Source: an uncultured Prevotellaceae bacterium (GTDB lineage: Bacteria > Bacteroidota > Bacteroidia > Bacteroidales > Bacteroidaceae). Taken from it: a DNA stretch of 32,416 nucleotides. The notes under the pieces are model-generated. The model ran no database searches. It was given only the letters and a program-made list of their open reading frames with translations, and had not been told where the DNA came from. The translations under genes were made by a program, and so were the position numbers. Below, piece by piece: positions 24,227 to 31,927 of the stretch (positions are counted from its first letter, which is position 1; the number at the start of each line of letters is the position of its first letter). The stretch is taken from NCBI GenBank assembly GCA_902792685.1, contig CADBAP010000028.1, forward strand, positions 1-32,416, given 5' to 3'.

Positions 24227-25666
24227 TTATTTCACCTTTATCTTCTGACCGGGTTTAATCTTGTCACCCTTGATGTTGTTCTTCTTCTTCAGTTCTTTGA
24301 CCGTCGTATGGTTTTTCTTGGCAATCTTGTCAAGACTCTCACCCTTCTGTACGGTTACAGCTGAAGGCTCGGCATTGCGTCCTTTCTTCTTCTTGCCTTT
24401 GCCTTTTCCTCTCTCTTCTTTCTCTTCTCTTCCTTTGTGCCTGCCTTTTCCTTTGCTGTTGTAGGTTGTGGCATAGCTTTCTCTATGTCTGCTATTACGA
24501 CTGCTGCGGCTATAGCTGTTGCTGTCGGAATAACTTCTTGACGAACGGTACGAACTGCTTTTTGTGGGAGCAGATGATTCTTCGATCGCTACCTCTGCAC
24601 GCTTGGCTATCAGCTGGTCAGCATTGTAGTTGCAAATGGAATCCTGCATGTCGATAAACACGCCCAGATACTGTGCTGGCAGACGGACATCGGTCAGGCC
24701 GCTTCTGCCATTGATCAAATCCTTTCTGTATTGTGGGTTCAGTTCTTTCAGCAGATCAAGGTCGATATCAATGACATTGGCAATCTGTGAGAGGTGTATG
24801 TCGCGATCTACAAGGATGGTATCTGATTTCGCAGGGAGGTCAGTCTCCATCGGACAGATGTTGTGGTCGCAGTAGTAGGTCATCACGTAGTTGGCAGCGA
24901 TGAATGCTGGCACATATCCGCGTGTCTCTTTGGGCAGATACGGATAGATTTTCCAGTAGTCGGTTTCGCCTCCGGCACGGTGGATAGCCTTGTTGATGCG
25001 TTCAGGACCGGCATTGTAGGATGCAATCACCAGGTTCCAGTCGCCAAAAATCTTATACAGGTCGCGCAGATAACGTGCTGCTGCATCGGAAGCTTTCACG
25101 GGGTCGCGACGCTCGTCAACCAGTGAGTTCACCTTCAGACCGTATCGCTTACCTGTTTCCAGCATAAACTGCCACAAACCCGTTGCTCCCACGCGTGATA
25201 CTGCCTTGGGGTTCAACGCAGACTCGATGACAGGCAGGTATTTCAGTTCCAACGGTAATCCGTATGTCTCCAACGCCTGCTCGAAGATAGGCATATAGAA
25301 GTTGGCTGCTCCCAGCATATAGCTCACCTGTCGGCGGCCACGCTTGGTATAGCGGTCAATCATCTTCTGAACGGGTTCGTTATATACCATTTCCATGACA
25401 GCAGGAATCTGTTGCAAACGCTCGATATATTCCTCCTTCTCAGTTTCAGGGTCGTCATTGCGATAGTTACATGCATTGGTCTGCATGTAAGCCTTGGTGT
25501 GATACTGATCCAGCAGGTCGTCAATATCCACCGTCATTGATTCAGGCAAGCCGATTTCCTGTTGTTGACCTTGTTCATCGGTTACAATCTCATAATCCTC
25601 ATAGCTTTGTGCCTGCATCGCGCAGATTCCAGCTAAACATAATGCTAATACAAATAATCTTTTCAT
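24227..25666 (-). CDS. MltD-like lytic transglycosylase with LysM domain
   Basis: Cleaves peptidoglycan glycan strands with formation of anhydromuramic acid. The 479-residue protein has a signal peptide (about 1-19, ending MQAQ) and a family 1 transglycosylase domain with catalytic E148 in LPVIESALNP, ATGLWQFM (161-168) and SYNAGP (216-221). A linker rich in Ser/Tyr/Arg and then Lys/Gly/Arg follows (about 368-430), with one LysM peptidoglycan-binding domain at the end (VTVQKGESLDKIAKKNHTTVKELKKKNNI). E. coli MltD carries its LysM domains at the C-terminus too. The highly basic linker is unusual and could contact the anionic cell wall. It is 82 bp downstream of the DUF5683 gene, a gap that holds a hairpin cassette. 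Confidence 0.92.
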   Translation of the reverse strand: MKRLFVLALCLAGICAMQAQSYEDYEIVTDEQGQQQEIGLPESMTVDIDDLLDQYHTKAYMQTNACNYRNDDPETEKEEYIERLQQIPAVMEMVYNEPVQKMIDRYTKRGRRQVSYMLGAANFYMPIFEQALETYGLPLELKYLPVIESALNPKAVSRVGATGLWQFMLETGKRYGLKVNSLVDERRDPVKASDAAARYLRDLYKIFGDWNLVIASYNAGPERINKAIHRAGGETDYWKIYPYLPKETRGYVPAFIAANYVMTYYCDHNICPMETDLPAKSDTILVDRDIHLSQIANVIDIDLDLLKELNPQYRKDLINGRSGLTDVRLPAQYLGVFIDMQDSICNYNADQLIAKRAEVAIEESSAPTKSSSYRSSRSYSDSNSYSRSSRNSRHRESYATTYNSKGKGRHKGREEKEERGKGKGKKKKGRNAEPSAVTVQKGESLDKIAKKNHTTVKELKKKNNIKGDKIKPGQKIKVK

Positions 25667-25687
25667 ATATTTCCTTTTTTTATTATG

Positions 25688-25712
25688 AAGTTATGCGCTT
25701 TGCGCAGGAAGT
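25688..25712. repeat. Hairpin cassette GAAGTTAT-GCGC-TTT-GCGC
   Basis: GAAGTTA is followed by TGCGC-TTT-GCGCA (25694-25706) and GGAAGTTA. The 22-mer 25688-25709 is the reverse complement of 12935-12956 with a single mismatch. It lies upstream of the lytic transglycosylase start. Confidence 0.7.
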
Positions 25713-25748
25713 TAATTTACTCCCTATTTAACTCCCATTTTTAATTTT

Positions 25749-26510
25749 TCAAAACTTCAGACTACATCCTACGCCCACAGCCGACGACTTTAGCGGGTTC
25801 CTGCTACTAAAGGAACTTTCATCGTTGAGCACAGTTGGCGCAATACGCAGACTTAAGTCCTTGGAGATGTCAAATTCAGACAAAGACGCATCCACATACG
25901 CGTCGATGACAGAGAGCGCATAGACCGCCACCAGTGCAAACACACTCAGGTCGCGCCAACGGCGATAGCGGTCCTTACGTTTACGAAACAGATCCTGATA
26001 GGTTGACGCATTGGCATCCGTGATGGTTACCCCCAGATGCAAGAACTGGTTATAGCTCTGTGTGCGTGGGTCGTCATCCATCAGGTCGATATATGCCTGT
26101 GCATAGTCGTGATACATCTGGTTGTTCCATGAGATAGCGTAGATACAACCCACAAATCCACCATATACGATGGGCAGTTTCCAATATTTGCGGTTGTAGA
26201 TCTGTCCTGCTCCAGGAATGGCGAGTGCCAACCACAAGGCACGCTTGGCGTCTGGTCGCCATGTACTCCAGTCACGTTTCTGCTTGGCTTTCTTTGCAGC
26301 ATTGGCAAGTTCGATGCTGTCTTCCCGTGCGAAAACCCTCTCCAGACTGTCTTTGGTAGCCTGTGCAGCCTTCGCCTGAGCCTTCTTTTCCATGGTCATG
26401 ACACTGTCGTTGCCCACAGTCTCCTGTGCGGAGGCGATGGTTGTGCAAAGCGTCATGAACATCATCATGAAGGTGCATCGTTGGATGTATGTTCTTGCCA
26501 ATTTTCTCAC
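25749..26510 (-). CDS. DUF5683 domain protein
   Basis: A Bacteroidota family without an assigned role. The 253-residue product has an N-terminal signal or anchor (about 12-28, ending ASAQ). A charged, probably coiled-coil stretch follows (about 40-80), then a membrane-associated domain with LWLALAIPGAGQIYNRKYWKLPIVYGGF, the family's PGxGQxYN motif, and a second hydrophobic segment near 189-205 (DLSVFALVAVYALSVIDAYVDA). It begins 1 bp after the parB stop codon, so it is almost certainly translated from the parAB message. The position links it to chromosome segregation or cell-wall work, but no function can be named. Confidence 0.8.
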   Translation of the reverse strand: MRKLARTYIQRCTFMMMFMTLCTTIASAQETVGNDSVMTMEKKAQAKAAQATKDSLERVFAREDSIELANAAKKAKQKRDWSTWRPDAKRALWLALAIPGAGQIYNRKYWKLPIVYGGFVGCIYAISWNNQMYHDYAQAYIDLMDDDPRTQSYNQFLHLGVTITDANASTYQDLFRKRKDRYRRWRDLSVFALVAVYALSVIDAYVDASLSEFDISKDLSLRIAPTVLNDESSFSSRNPLKSSAVGVGCSLKF

Positions 26511-26511
26511 G

Positions 26512-27420
26512 TTATGCTTTCAGTTTGTCAAACATGTGCATGATATTTTCCAATTCCTCCTCGTTGGCAAACGGAATACTGATCTTTCCATTTCCCTTGG
26601 CACCCAGCGTCATCTGTATCTTCGTGTTGAAGAACTTGGAGAGACTGTCTTTTAGCATATTGAACTCCTCTGGCAGGCGCGCTCTGGAGGCAATGGTCTT
26701 CTTTGCACTTTGGATGTCTTCACCATTGTTCAACTGGTGACAAAGCTCTTCTACCTTGCGTACGGAATAGCCGTGCTTGCTGATTTCCTTGAACAGTTTC
26801 AGCTGGAGCGAAGGACTACCCAGTGACAGCAGGGCGCGTGCATGTCCCATGTCGATGTCTTTCTTCTGCAAGGCCATTTGTACCTGTGCCGGCAGTTTCA
26901 GCAGACGCAGATAGTTGGCAATGGCAGCGCGGCTCTTGCCGACACGCTCAGACACCTTCTCTTGTGTCATGCCGTCTTTCTCCAACAGCTGTGCGTATGC
27001 CAAAGCAATTTCAATGGCGTTCAGGTCTTCACGCTGGATGTTTTCCACCAGTGCCATCTCCATGACGTTTTCGTCACTGATGGTACGGATGTAAGCAGGG
27101 ATTGCCGTCAGGCCAGCCAGCTGTGAGGCGCGCCAACGACGCTCACCGGCGATAATCTGGAAACGGTCATCGGCAATCTGTCGCAGGGTAATCGGTTGTA
27201 CGATTCCCAATTGTGCGATAGAGTTTGCCAACTCCTGCAGTGCTTCCTGGTCAAATTCACGACGGGGCTGGTTGGGATTTGCTTCAATCTGACTGATGGG
27301 CACCTCGTTGATGGTGGAACTACCCTGTGTGCTGACGTTATCGGTTGAAATCAGCGCGTCAAGTCCGCGTCCCAAAGCCGACGTCTTCGTATTTCGGTTG
27401 TATTTCTTCTTAACAGCCAT
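26512..27420 (-). CDS. parB: Chromosome-partitioning protein ParB
   Basis: Binds parS sites, loads as a CTP-dependent clamp and recruits SMC and ParA. The 302-residue protein has the N-terminal ParA-interacting segment (SALGRGLDALI, 14-24), the CTP-binding motif GERRWRA (92-98), ENIQRED (126-132), a helix-turn-helix for parS near 150-172 (MTQEKVSERVGKSRAAIANYL) and a C-terminal dimerisation domain. parA precedes it by 8 bp. I looked for parS-like GTTTCACGTGAAAC or GTTCCACGTGGAAC and found no convincing copy in the window. Confidence 0.96.
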   Translation of the reverse strand: MAVKKKYNRNTKTSALGRGLDALISTDNVSTQGSSTINEVPISQIEANPNQPRREFDQEALQELANSIAQLGIVQPITLRQIADDRFQIIAGERRWRASQLAGLTAIPAYIRTISDENVMEMALVENIQREDLNAIEIALAYAQLLEKDGMTQEKVSERVGKSRAAIANYLRLLKLPAQVQMALQKKDIDMGHARALLSLGSPSLQLKLFKEISKHGYSVRKVEELCHQLNNGEDIQSAKKTIASRARLPEEFNMLKDSLSKFFNTKIQMTLGAKGNGKISIPFANEEELENIMHMFDKLKA

Positions 27421-27428
27421 TGTGATGA

Positions 27429-28190
27429 TTAGTTTTTATAGATGATTTCTTTTGCCAAAGCCAAGTGGTTCTTTGCACCTGTAGAGTCTGCATCGTAGAG
27501 GATGACAGGCAGTCCGTGACTGGGACTCTCGCTGAGTTTTACGTTGCGTTGGATGACGGTCTTGAAGACCAGCTCCTGGAAGTGGCGCTTCACCTCGTCA
27601 TAGATCTGACGCGCCAGACGCAGACGGGAGTCGTACATCGTCAGGAGGAATCCTTCTATTTCCAGTTTCGGATTCAGGCGGCTCTTCAGAATCTTGATGG
27701 TGTTCAGCAGTTTGCTGATTCCTTCCAGCGCAAAGTATTCACACTGTACGGGGATGATAACCGAATCGGCTGCTGTCAGCGAGTTAACGGTAATCAGTCC
27801 CAATGAAGGAGCACAGTCAATCAATATGTAGTCGTAGTCGTCGCGGATGGGTGCGAGCACTTGTTTGATGATATTCTCTCTGTTATCCAGGTTCAGCATT
27901 TCTATTTCTGCGCCCACCAGGTTGATGTGACTGGGGATAATGTCCAGTCCGTCAATATCGGTCGTGTAGATGGCATCGCGCACATCAGCATGGTTGATGA
28001 TGCACTCGTAGAGCGAACAGTCCACTTCTTGGATGTCAACGCCCAGACCGCTGGATGCGTTGGCCTGCGGATCGGCATCAACAACAAGCACAGACTTCTC
28101 CAGTGTTGCCAGTGATGCCGCTAAATTGATAGAAGTGGTAGTCTTTCCAACGCCGCCTTTCTGGTTGGCTAATGCGATGATTTTTCCCAT
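27429..28190 (-). CDS. parA: Chromosome-partitioning ATPase ParA/Soj
   Basis: A deviant Walker ATPase that binds DNA non-specifically and positions the ParB-parS complex. In its 253 residues the signature KGGVGKTT lies at 11-18, followed by VLVVDADPQANASSGLG (from 35) and IDCAPSLGLITVNSL, all standard for the family. The length matches chromosomal Soj-type proteins. It is first in the parA-parB-DUF5683-transglycosylase-rel run and divergent from surE. A -7 box on the minus strand at 28223-28230 gives a leader of about 25-30 nt. Confidence 0.96.
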   Translation of the reverse strand: MGKIIALANQKGGVGKTTTSINLAASLATLEKSVLVVDADPQANASSGLGVDIQEVDCSLYECIINHADVRDAIYTTDIDGLDIIPSHINLVGAEIEMLNLDNRENIIKQVLAPIRDDYDYILIDCAPSLGLITVNSLTAADSVIIPVQCEYFALEGISKLLNTIKILKSRLNPKLEIEGFLLTMYDSRLRLARQIYDEVKRHFQELVFKTVIQRNVKLSESPSHGLPVILYDADSTGAKNHLALAKEIIYKN

Positions 28191-28222
28191 GTTATTCCTT
28201 TTATAAATAAAAATATAGGGTG

Positions 28223-28230
28223 CAAAGTTA
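28223..28230 (-). promoter_or_regulatory. -7 box for the parA operon
   Basis: TAACTTTG on the minus strand is a full match to TAnnTTTG, followed by CA. No clear TTTG box lies at the usual distance. It would be the promoter of the five-gene parA-rel run. Confidence 0.65.
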
Positions 28231-28251
28231 CATATTTTATTCGAGATAGCG

Positions 28252-28281
28252 TTTGTTATTAAACCTTTTTTCGTATTTTTG
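28252..28281 (+). promoter_or_regulatory. surE promoter, -33/-7 type
   Basis: TTTG at 28252-28255, an 18-bp spacer, then TATTTTTG at 28274-28281, preceded by TTTTTCG. Transcription would start near 28288, about 15 nt before the ATG. It is divergent from the parA promoter. Confidence 0.75.
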
Positions 28282-28302
28282 CATCCAAAATAACTAATTT
28301 TT

Positions 28303-29109
28303 ATGGAAAAGAGAAAACCATTGATTCTAATTGCGAATGATGACGGCTATCACAGTGGTGGCCTCAGACAGCTGGTGTCCTTTATTGAAGACTTGGGCGA
28401 AATCGTGATTTGTGCTCCAGAAAGTCCACGTTCCGGCTTCTCCTGTGCTTTTTCGGCAGAGCCACCGCTTTATCTGCATCGTCGTAAAGATATTTACAGT
28501 GCCAAAGTGTGGTCTTGCAGTGGTACTCCTGTTGACTGTGTGAAGATTGCGATGCACCAGTTGTTGGATGGGCGATTGCCTGATGTGGTGATAGGCGGCA
28601 TCAATCACGGTGACAATTCTACCGTTAATACTCATTATAGTGGAACGATGGGAGTGGCTATTGAAGGCTGCTTGAAATATATTCCTTCGATTGCCTTCAG
28701 CAGCTGCGACTACAATCCTGATGCAGACCTGTCTGCTTTGCGTGATTATGTAAGAAAAATTCTGCTTCATGTCCTCGATAAAGGTTTGCCGAAAGGCGTA
28801 TGCCTGAATGTGAATTTTCCGAAGGACGCTCCCTTCAAAGGTGTGAAGGTATGCAGGATGGGCTATGGCAGATGGATCAATGAAGTGGTAACCTGCAAGC
28901 ATCCCAGAGGGAAAGACTACTATTGGATGGTGGGTGAGTACACCGATGATGAGCCTGGGGCAACAGACAACGACCGCTGGGCTTTGAATCATGGCTATGT
29001 CTGCATCACACCAACCACCGTTGATGTCACTGCCTATGAGGTGATGGAGGAGATGAAGGTATTGGAAGCCCCCTCCAACCTCCCCCATGAGGGGGAGGCC
29101 TTGAAATGA
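28303..29109 (+). CDS. surE: 5'/3'-nucleotidase SurE
   Basis: A metal-dependent nucleotidase acting on nucleoside monophosphates. The 268-residue protein opens with the metal-binding motif LIANDDGYHSGG (N12, D13, D14), then APESPRSGFS, the core SGTPVDCVKIA and VIGGINHGDNS with the conserved Asn and the following YSGTMGVAIEG. All active-site segments are intact. The last ~14 residues (EAPSNLPHEGEALK) and the approach to the stop codon are encoded by a GC-rich palindromic element at 29066-29102, so the original C-terminus has probably been replaced or extended. lpxB follows after a 91-bp spacer of GGGAGTAAAAT repeats. Confidence 0.95.
   Translation: MEKRKPLILIANDDGYHSGGLRQLVSFIEDLGEIVICAPESPRSGFSCAFSAEPPLYLHRRKDIYSAKVWSCSGTPVDCVKIAMHQLLDGRLPDVVIGGINHGDNSTVNTHYSGTMGVAIEGCLKYIPSIAFSSCDYNPDADLSALRDYVRKILLHVLDKGLPKGVCLNVNFPKDAPFKGVKVCRMGYGRWINEVVTCKHPRGKDYYWMVGEYTDDEPGATDNDRWALNHGYVCITPTTVDVTAYEVMEEMKVLEAPSNLPHEGEALK
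29066..29102. repeat. Single-arm GC-rich palindromic element at surE 3' end
   Basis: AAGCCCCCTCCAACC is followed by a CCTCCCCC-AT-GAGGGGGAGG hairpin. It is the inverted counterpart of 13682-13718 and shares the CCCCC-AACC head with the arms of the dnaG and helicase elements. It encodes the end of SurE. Confidence 0.75.
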
Positions 29110-29177
29110 GGGAGTAAAATAGGGAGTAAAATGAGGGAGTAAAATTGGGAGTTAAAAGGGGAGTAAAATTTGGAGTT
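29110..29177. repeat. GGGAGTAAAAT short tandem repeats
   Basis: Six degenerate units of 11-14 bp built on GGGAGTAAAAT begin at the base after the surE stop codon and fill most of the surE-lpxB spacer. No promoter box is seen here, so lpxB is probably co-transcribed with surE. Confidence 0.75.
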
Positions 29178-29200
29178 ATCGTTTTCGTTATCGTTAGAAT

Positions 29201-30382
29201 ATGAAATATTATTTGATAGTTGGTGAGGCCAGTGGCGATTTGCATGCATCACGACTGATGATGTCGTTGCAACGGGAAGATGAGGAGGCACAGTTCCGTT
29301 TCTTCGGTGGTGACCACATGGCTGCTGTGGGTGGCGAACGTGTACGTCACTATAAGGAATTGGCATATATGGGTTTTGTGCCCGTGTTGTTGCATTTGCC
29401 CACAATCCTCAAGAATATGAAGGTGTGCAAGGAAGATATTGTGCGCTGGCAGCCCGATGTGGTGATTCTTGTGGATTATCCAGGTTTCAACCTGAACATT
29501 GCAAAGTTCCTGAAGAAGCATACGAAGATACCTGTTTATTACTATATCTCTCCCAAGATATGGGCGTGGAAAGAATGGCGTATCAAGCGTATTCGCCGTG
29601 ATGTGACAAAACTGTTCTCCATCCTTCCGTTCGAGGTTGATTTCTATGAGAAGAAACATCACTATCCCATTCGCTATGTGGGTAATCCAACGGTTGAGGA
29701 GGTGGCACAGTTCCAACAGCAGTATCCTGATAGCTTTGAGGCGTTTGTACAGCAGCAGAACCTGGAGAAAGCGTCTATCTCAAAGGATTCGGTCTTGTCT
29801 GTACCGCTGACTCATCAACCCGTCATCGCCCTTCTTGCAGGTAGCAGGAAACAGGAAATCAAAGACAATCTGCCTGCGATGATAGAGGCAGCGCGCCATT
29901 TCGAAGACTACCAGCTGGTGTTGGCTGGTGCCCCGTCGATCGAAGACAGCTATTATGAGAAGTTCCTGAAAGGTACGCGTGTACGTTTCGTCAAGAACCA
30001 GACCTACGAGTTACTGTCGCATGCCACCGTTGCCCTTGTCACCAGTGGTACTGCAACGTTGGAAACAGCTTTGTTCGATGTGCCGCAGGTGGTATGTTAT
30101 GAAACACCGTTACCCCTTCTGTCACGCTTTGTGTTCAATCACTTCATCAAAGCAAAATACATCTCATTGGTCAACTTGATTGCCGACCGAGAGGTAGTAC
30201 AGGAACTGTTGGCAGAACGTTTCAAGGTGATGACTATTGCCAACGAACTCTACCGTCTGTTGCCAGGCAAGGATGCACGCGAAGAGATGTTGCGTGGGTA
30301 TGCAGAGGTACGCCGCCGTTTGGGAACCAGCATCGCTCCTGATGAGGCTGCCAAACTGATGGTAGCATTTTTGGAACATTAA
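29201..30382 (+). CDS. lpxB: Lipid-A-disaccharide synthase LpxB
   Basis: Joins UDP-diacylglucosamine and lipid X to form the lipid A disaccharide at the inner membrane. The 393-residue length is typical. The N-terminal motif LIVGEASGDLHASRLM (5-20), the GFNLNIAKFLKK and YYISPKIWAWKEWR segments, the Rossmann core with ALLAGSRKQEI, and VTSGTATLETALF are all classic LpxB/GT19 sequences. It lies 91 bp after surE in the same direction with only repeats in between. A GC-rich hairpin follows the stop codon, facing the convergent trkH. Confidence 0.96.
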   Translation: MKYYLIVGEASGDLHASRLMMSLQREDEEAQFRFFGGDHMAAVGGERVRHYKELAYMGFVPVLLHLPTILKNMKVCKEDIVRWQPDVVILVDYPGFNLNIAKFLKKHTKIPVYYYISPKIWAWKEWRIKRIRRDVTKLFSILPFEVDFYEKKHHYPIRYVGNPTVEEVAQFQQQYPDSFEAFVQQQNLEKASISKDSVLSVPLTHQPVIALLAGSRKQEIKDNLPAMIEAARHFEDYQLVLAGAPSIEDSYYEKFLKGTRVRFVKNQTYELLSHATVALVTSGTATLETALFDVPQVVCYETPLPLLSRFVFNHFIKAKYISLVNLIADREVVQELLAERFKVMTIANELYRLLPGKDAREEMLRGYAEVRRRLGTSIAPDEAAKLMVAFLEH

Positions 30383-30390
30383 CGATACTT

Positions 30391-30425
30391 GTTCCTCCCC
30401 TTTGGGGAGGATAGGAGGGGGTCAG
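30391..30425. repeat. GC-rich palindromic element between lpxB and trkH
   Basis: CCTCCCC-TTT-GGGGAGG (30394-30410) followed by ATAGGAGGGGGTCA. The final TCA is the complement of the trkH stop codon, so the element supplies the end of trkH. The hairpin could slow convergent transcription, but neither strand has a following T-tract. Confidence 0.65.
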
Positions 30426-31882
30426 TTCTCTTTCCAGAATGCTGGGGTGAAGAGAACGAGGACGGAGAAGAGTTCCAAACGGCCTACCAACATCAGGAAG
30501 GCACAGAACCACTTGACCATTTCCGGCAGTTGTGCCCACGACATCGTGGGACCAATCTCCATACCCAGTGTCGGACCTACATTACCCATACAACTCAGCG
30601 TGATGGTTACGGAGTTGGTGTGATCGACCCCAGCCATAATCATCACAAAGGCACATATAACGGCCAAAATCAGATAGAGTGTCAGGAATGCCAGAAGCGT
30701 TACGCGTTTCGACTGTGTCACATTCGTACCATTGATCTTCAAAGGCAGTACCGCATTCGGATGGAGAATCTGCCGGAACTCGTTTCTCACAATCTTCAGC
30801 AGCATCACACCACGGATGCTCTTGATACCTCCACTCGTAGAACCGCTCATACCACCGATAAACATCAGGACGGCAAGGACTACCCACGTGACATGCGGCC
30901 ACTCGGCAGCGTTGTCGCTGAACAAACCTGTTGAGGTGAAGAACGATACCACCTGGAATATCGATACACGGAAGGCACGCTCAAAGTCGTAGTGGTTTCT
31001 CATCATCAGCTCCACCATAATATATATAGTGGCGATGAGAATCATGGAGATATAGAACCGAAATTCTGCATTCTTCAACAGTGCCTTGATTTTGAAGCGC
31101 GTCACACAGATATACAACAGCATAAAGTTGATACCAGCCAGGAAACAGAAGAATGTACAGACATATTCTTCGGCAGGTGAATGGAAGGATGCCAGACTGC
31201 CGTTGGTGGTCGCGAAACCGCCTGTAGCCGTACTCGTCATCGCGTAGTTGGCAGCATCAAACAAATCCATTCCGCAGGCCATATAACTCAGCATACATGC
31301 CAGCGTGAGCACGATGTACACTACCCAAATCCATTTTGCACCCGTACTCAGTCGAGGATGCAGCTTGCTGCGTATCGGTCCTGTGGCTTCTGCCGCAAAC
31401 ACTTTCACGGAACCTTTCACCATCGACGGCAGAATGGCAATGGTGAAGAACACGATTCCCAAACCACCAATCCATTGTGTCAGCGAACGCCAGAACAGCA
31501 GTCCTTTCGGATAGATCTCTACGTCGTCGATAATCGTGGCACCCGTTGTGGTGAATCCTGACATCGATTCGAAAAAGGCATCCGTCAGCGACAGGTGACT
31601 TGTTGGGCATATCATAAACGGCAGCATGCCAAACAGCGAGAAGAGTATCCATGTGATGGTGACCACAAAATAGGAATCTCTTCTGGTCATCAGGTTGTCG
31701 GCATTCCTACCCAGCAGCCTGAAGACGACTCCTCCAGCGATGGTCAGCACGATGCTGGCAGCAAAGGCGAAAATGTCATTGCCGCCATGATAGATGGCGA
31801 TAATGAGGCACCAGAACATCAGCCATGCTTCTATCAGAAGCAAGGAGCCAAAGATTTTGCTGATCAGTCGGAGGTTTAACAT
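30422..31882 (-). CDS. trkH: Potassium uptake protein TrkH
   Basis: The membrane pore of the Trk potassium system, gated by TrkA. The 486-residue protein is strongly hydrophobic with about ten membrane spans. The four pore-loop signatures are visible: TTTGAT (111-116), TATGGFATTN, STGLF and GNVGPTLG. The family segment GGMSGSTSGGIKSIR, where the Gly-rich gate lies, is also present. It follows trkA by 45 bp on the minus strand, and the spacer is a 7-bp repeat array adjoining its ATG. The stop codon lies in a GC-rich palindrome. Confidence 0.95.
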   Translation of the reverse strand: MLNLRLISKIFGSLLLIEAWLMFWCLIIAIYHGGNDIFAFAASIVLTIAGGVVFRLLGRNADNLMTRRDSYFVVTITWILFSLFGMLPFMICPTSHLSLTDAFFESMSGFTTTGATIIDDVEIYPKGLLFWRSLTQWIGGLGIVFFTIAILPSMVKGSVKVFAAEATGPIRSKLHPRLSTGAKWIWVVYIVLTLACMLSYMACGMDLFDAANYAMTSTATGGFATTNGSLASFHSPAEEYVCTFFCFLAGINFMLLYICVTRFKIKALLKNAEFRFYISMILIATIYIMVELMMRNHYDFERAFRVSIFQVVSFFTSTGLFSDNAAEWPHVTWVVLAVLMFIGGMSGSTSGGIKSIRGVMLLKIVRNEFRQILHPNAVLPLKINGTNVTQSKRVTLLAFLTLYLILAVICAFVMIMAGVDHTNSVTITLSCMGNVGPTLGMEIGPTMSWAQLPEMVKWFCAFLMLVGRLELFSVLVLFTPAFWKEN

Positions 31883-31915
31883 AATGCGTAATGCTTAATG
31901 CGTAATGCGTAATTC
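31882..31915. repeat. 7-bp TAATGCG repeats at the trkH start
   Basis: TAATGCG, TAATGCT, TAATGCG, TAATGCG and TAATTC run from the first base of the trkH start codon (minus strand) into the spacer towards trkA. Same family as the arrays at the DUF3822 and sprT starts. Confidence 0.85.
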
Positions 31916-31927
31916 TTCACTCTTCAC

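Noticed and set aside
28327-29088. Minus-strand open frame (253 codons) opposite surE
   Set aside because: SurE motifs on the plus strand are unambiguous, and this frame has no domain signal.
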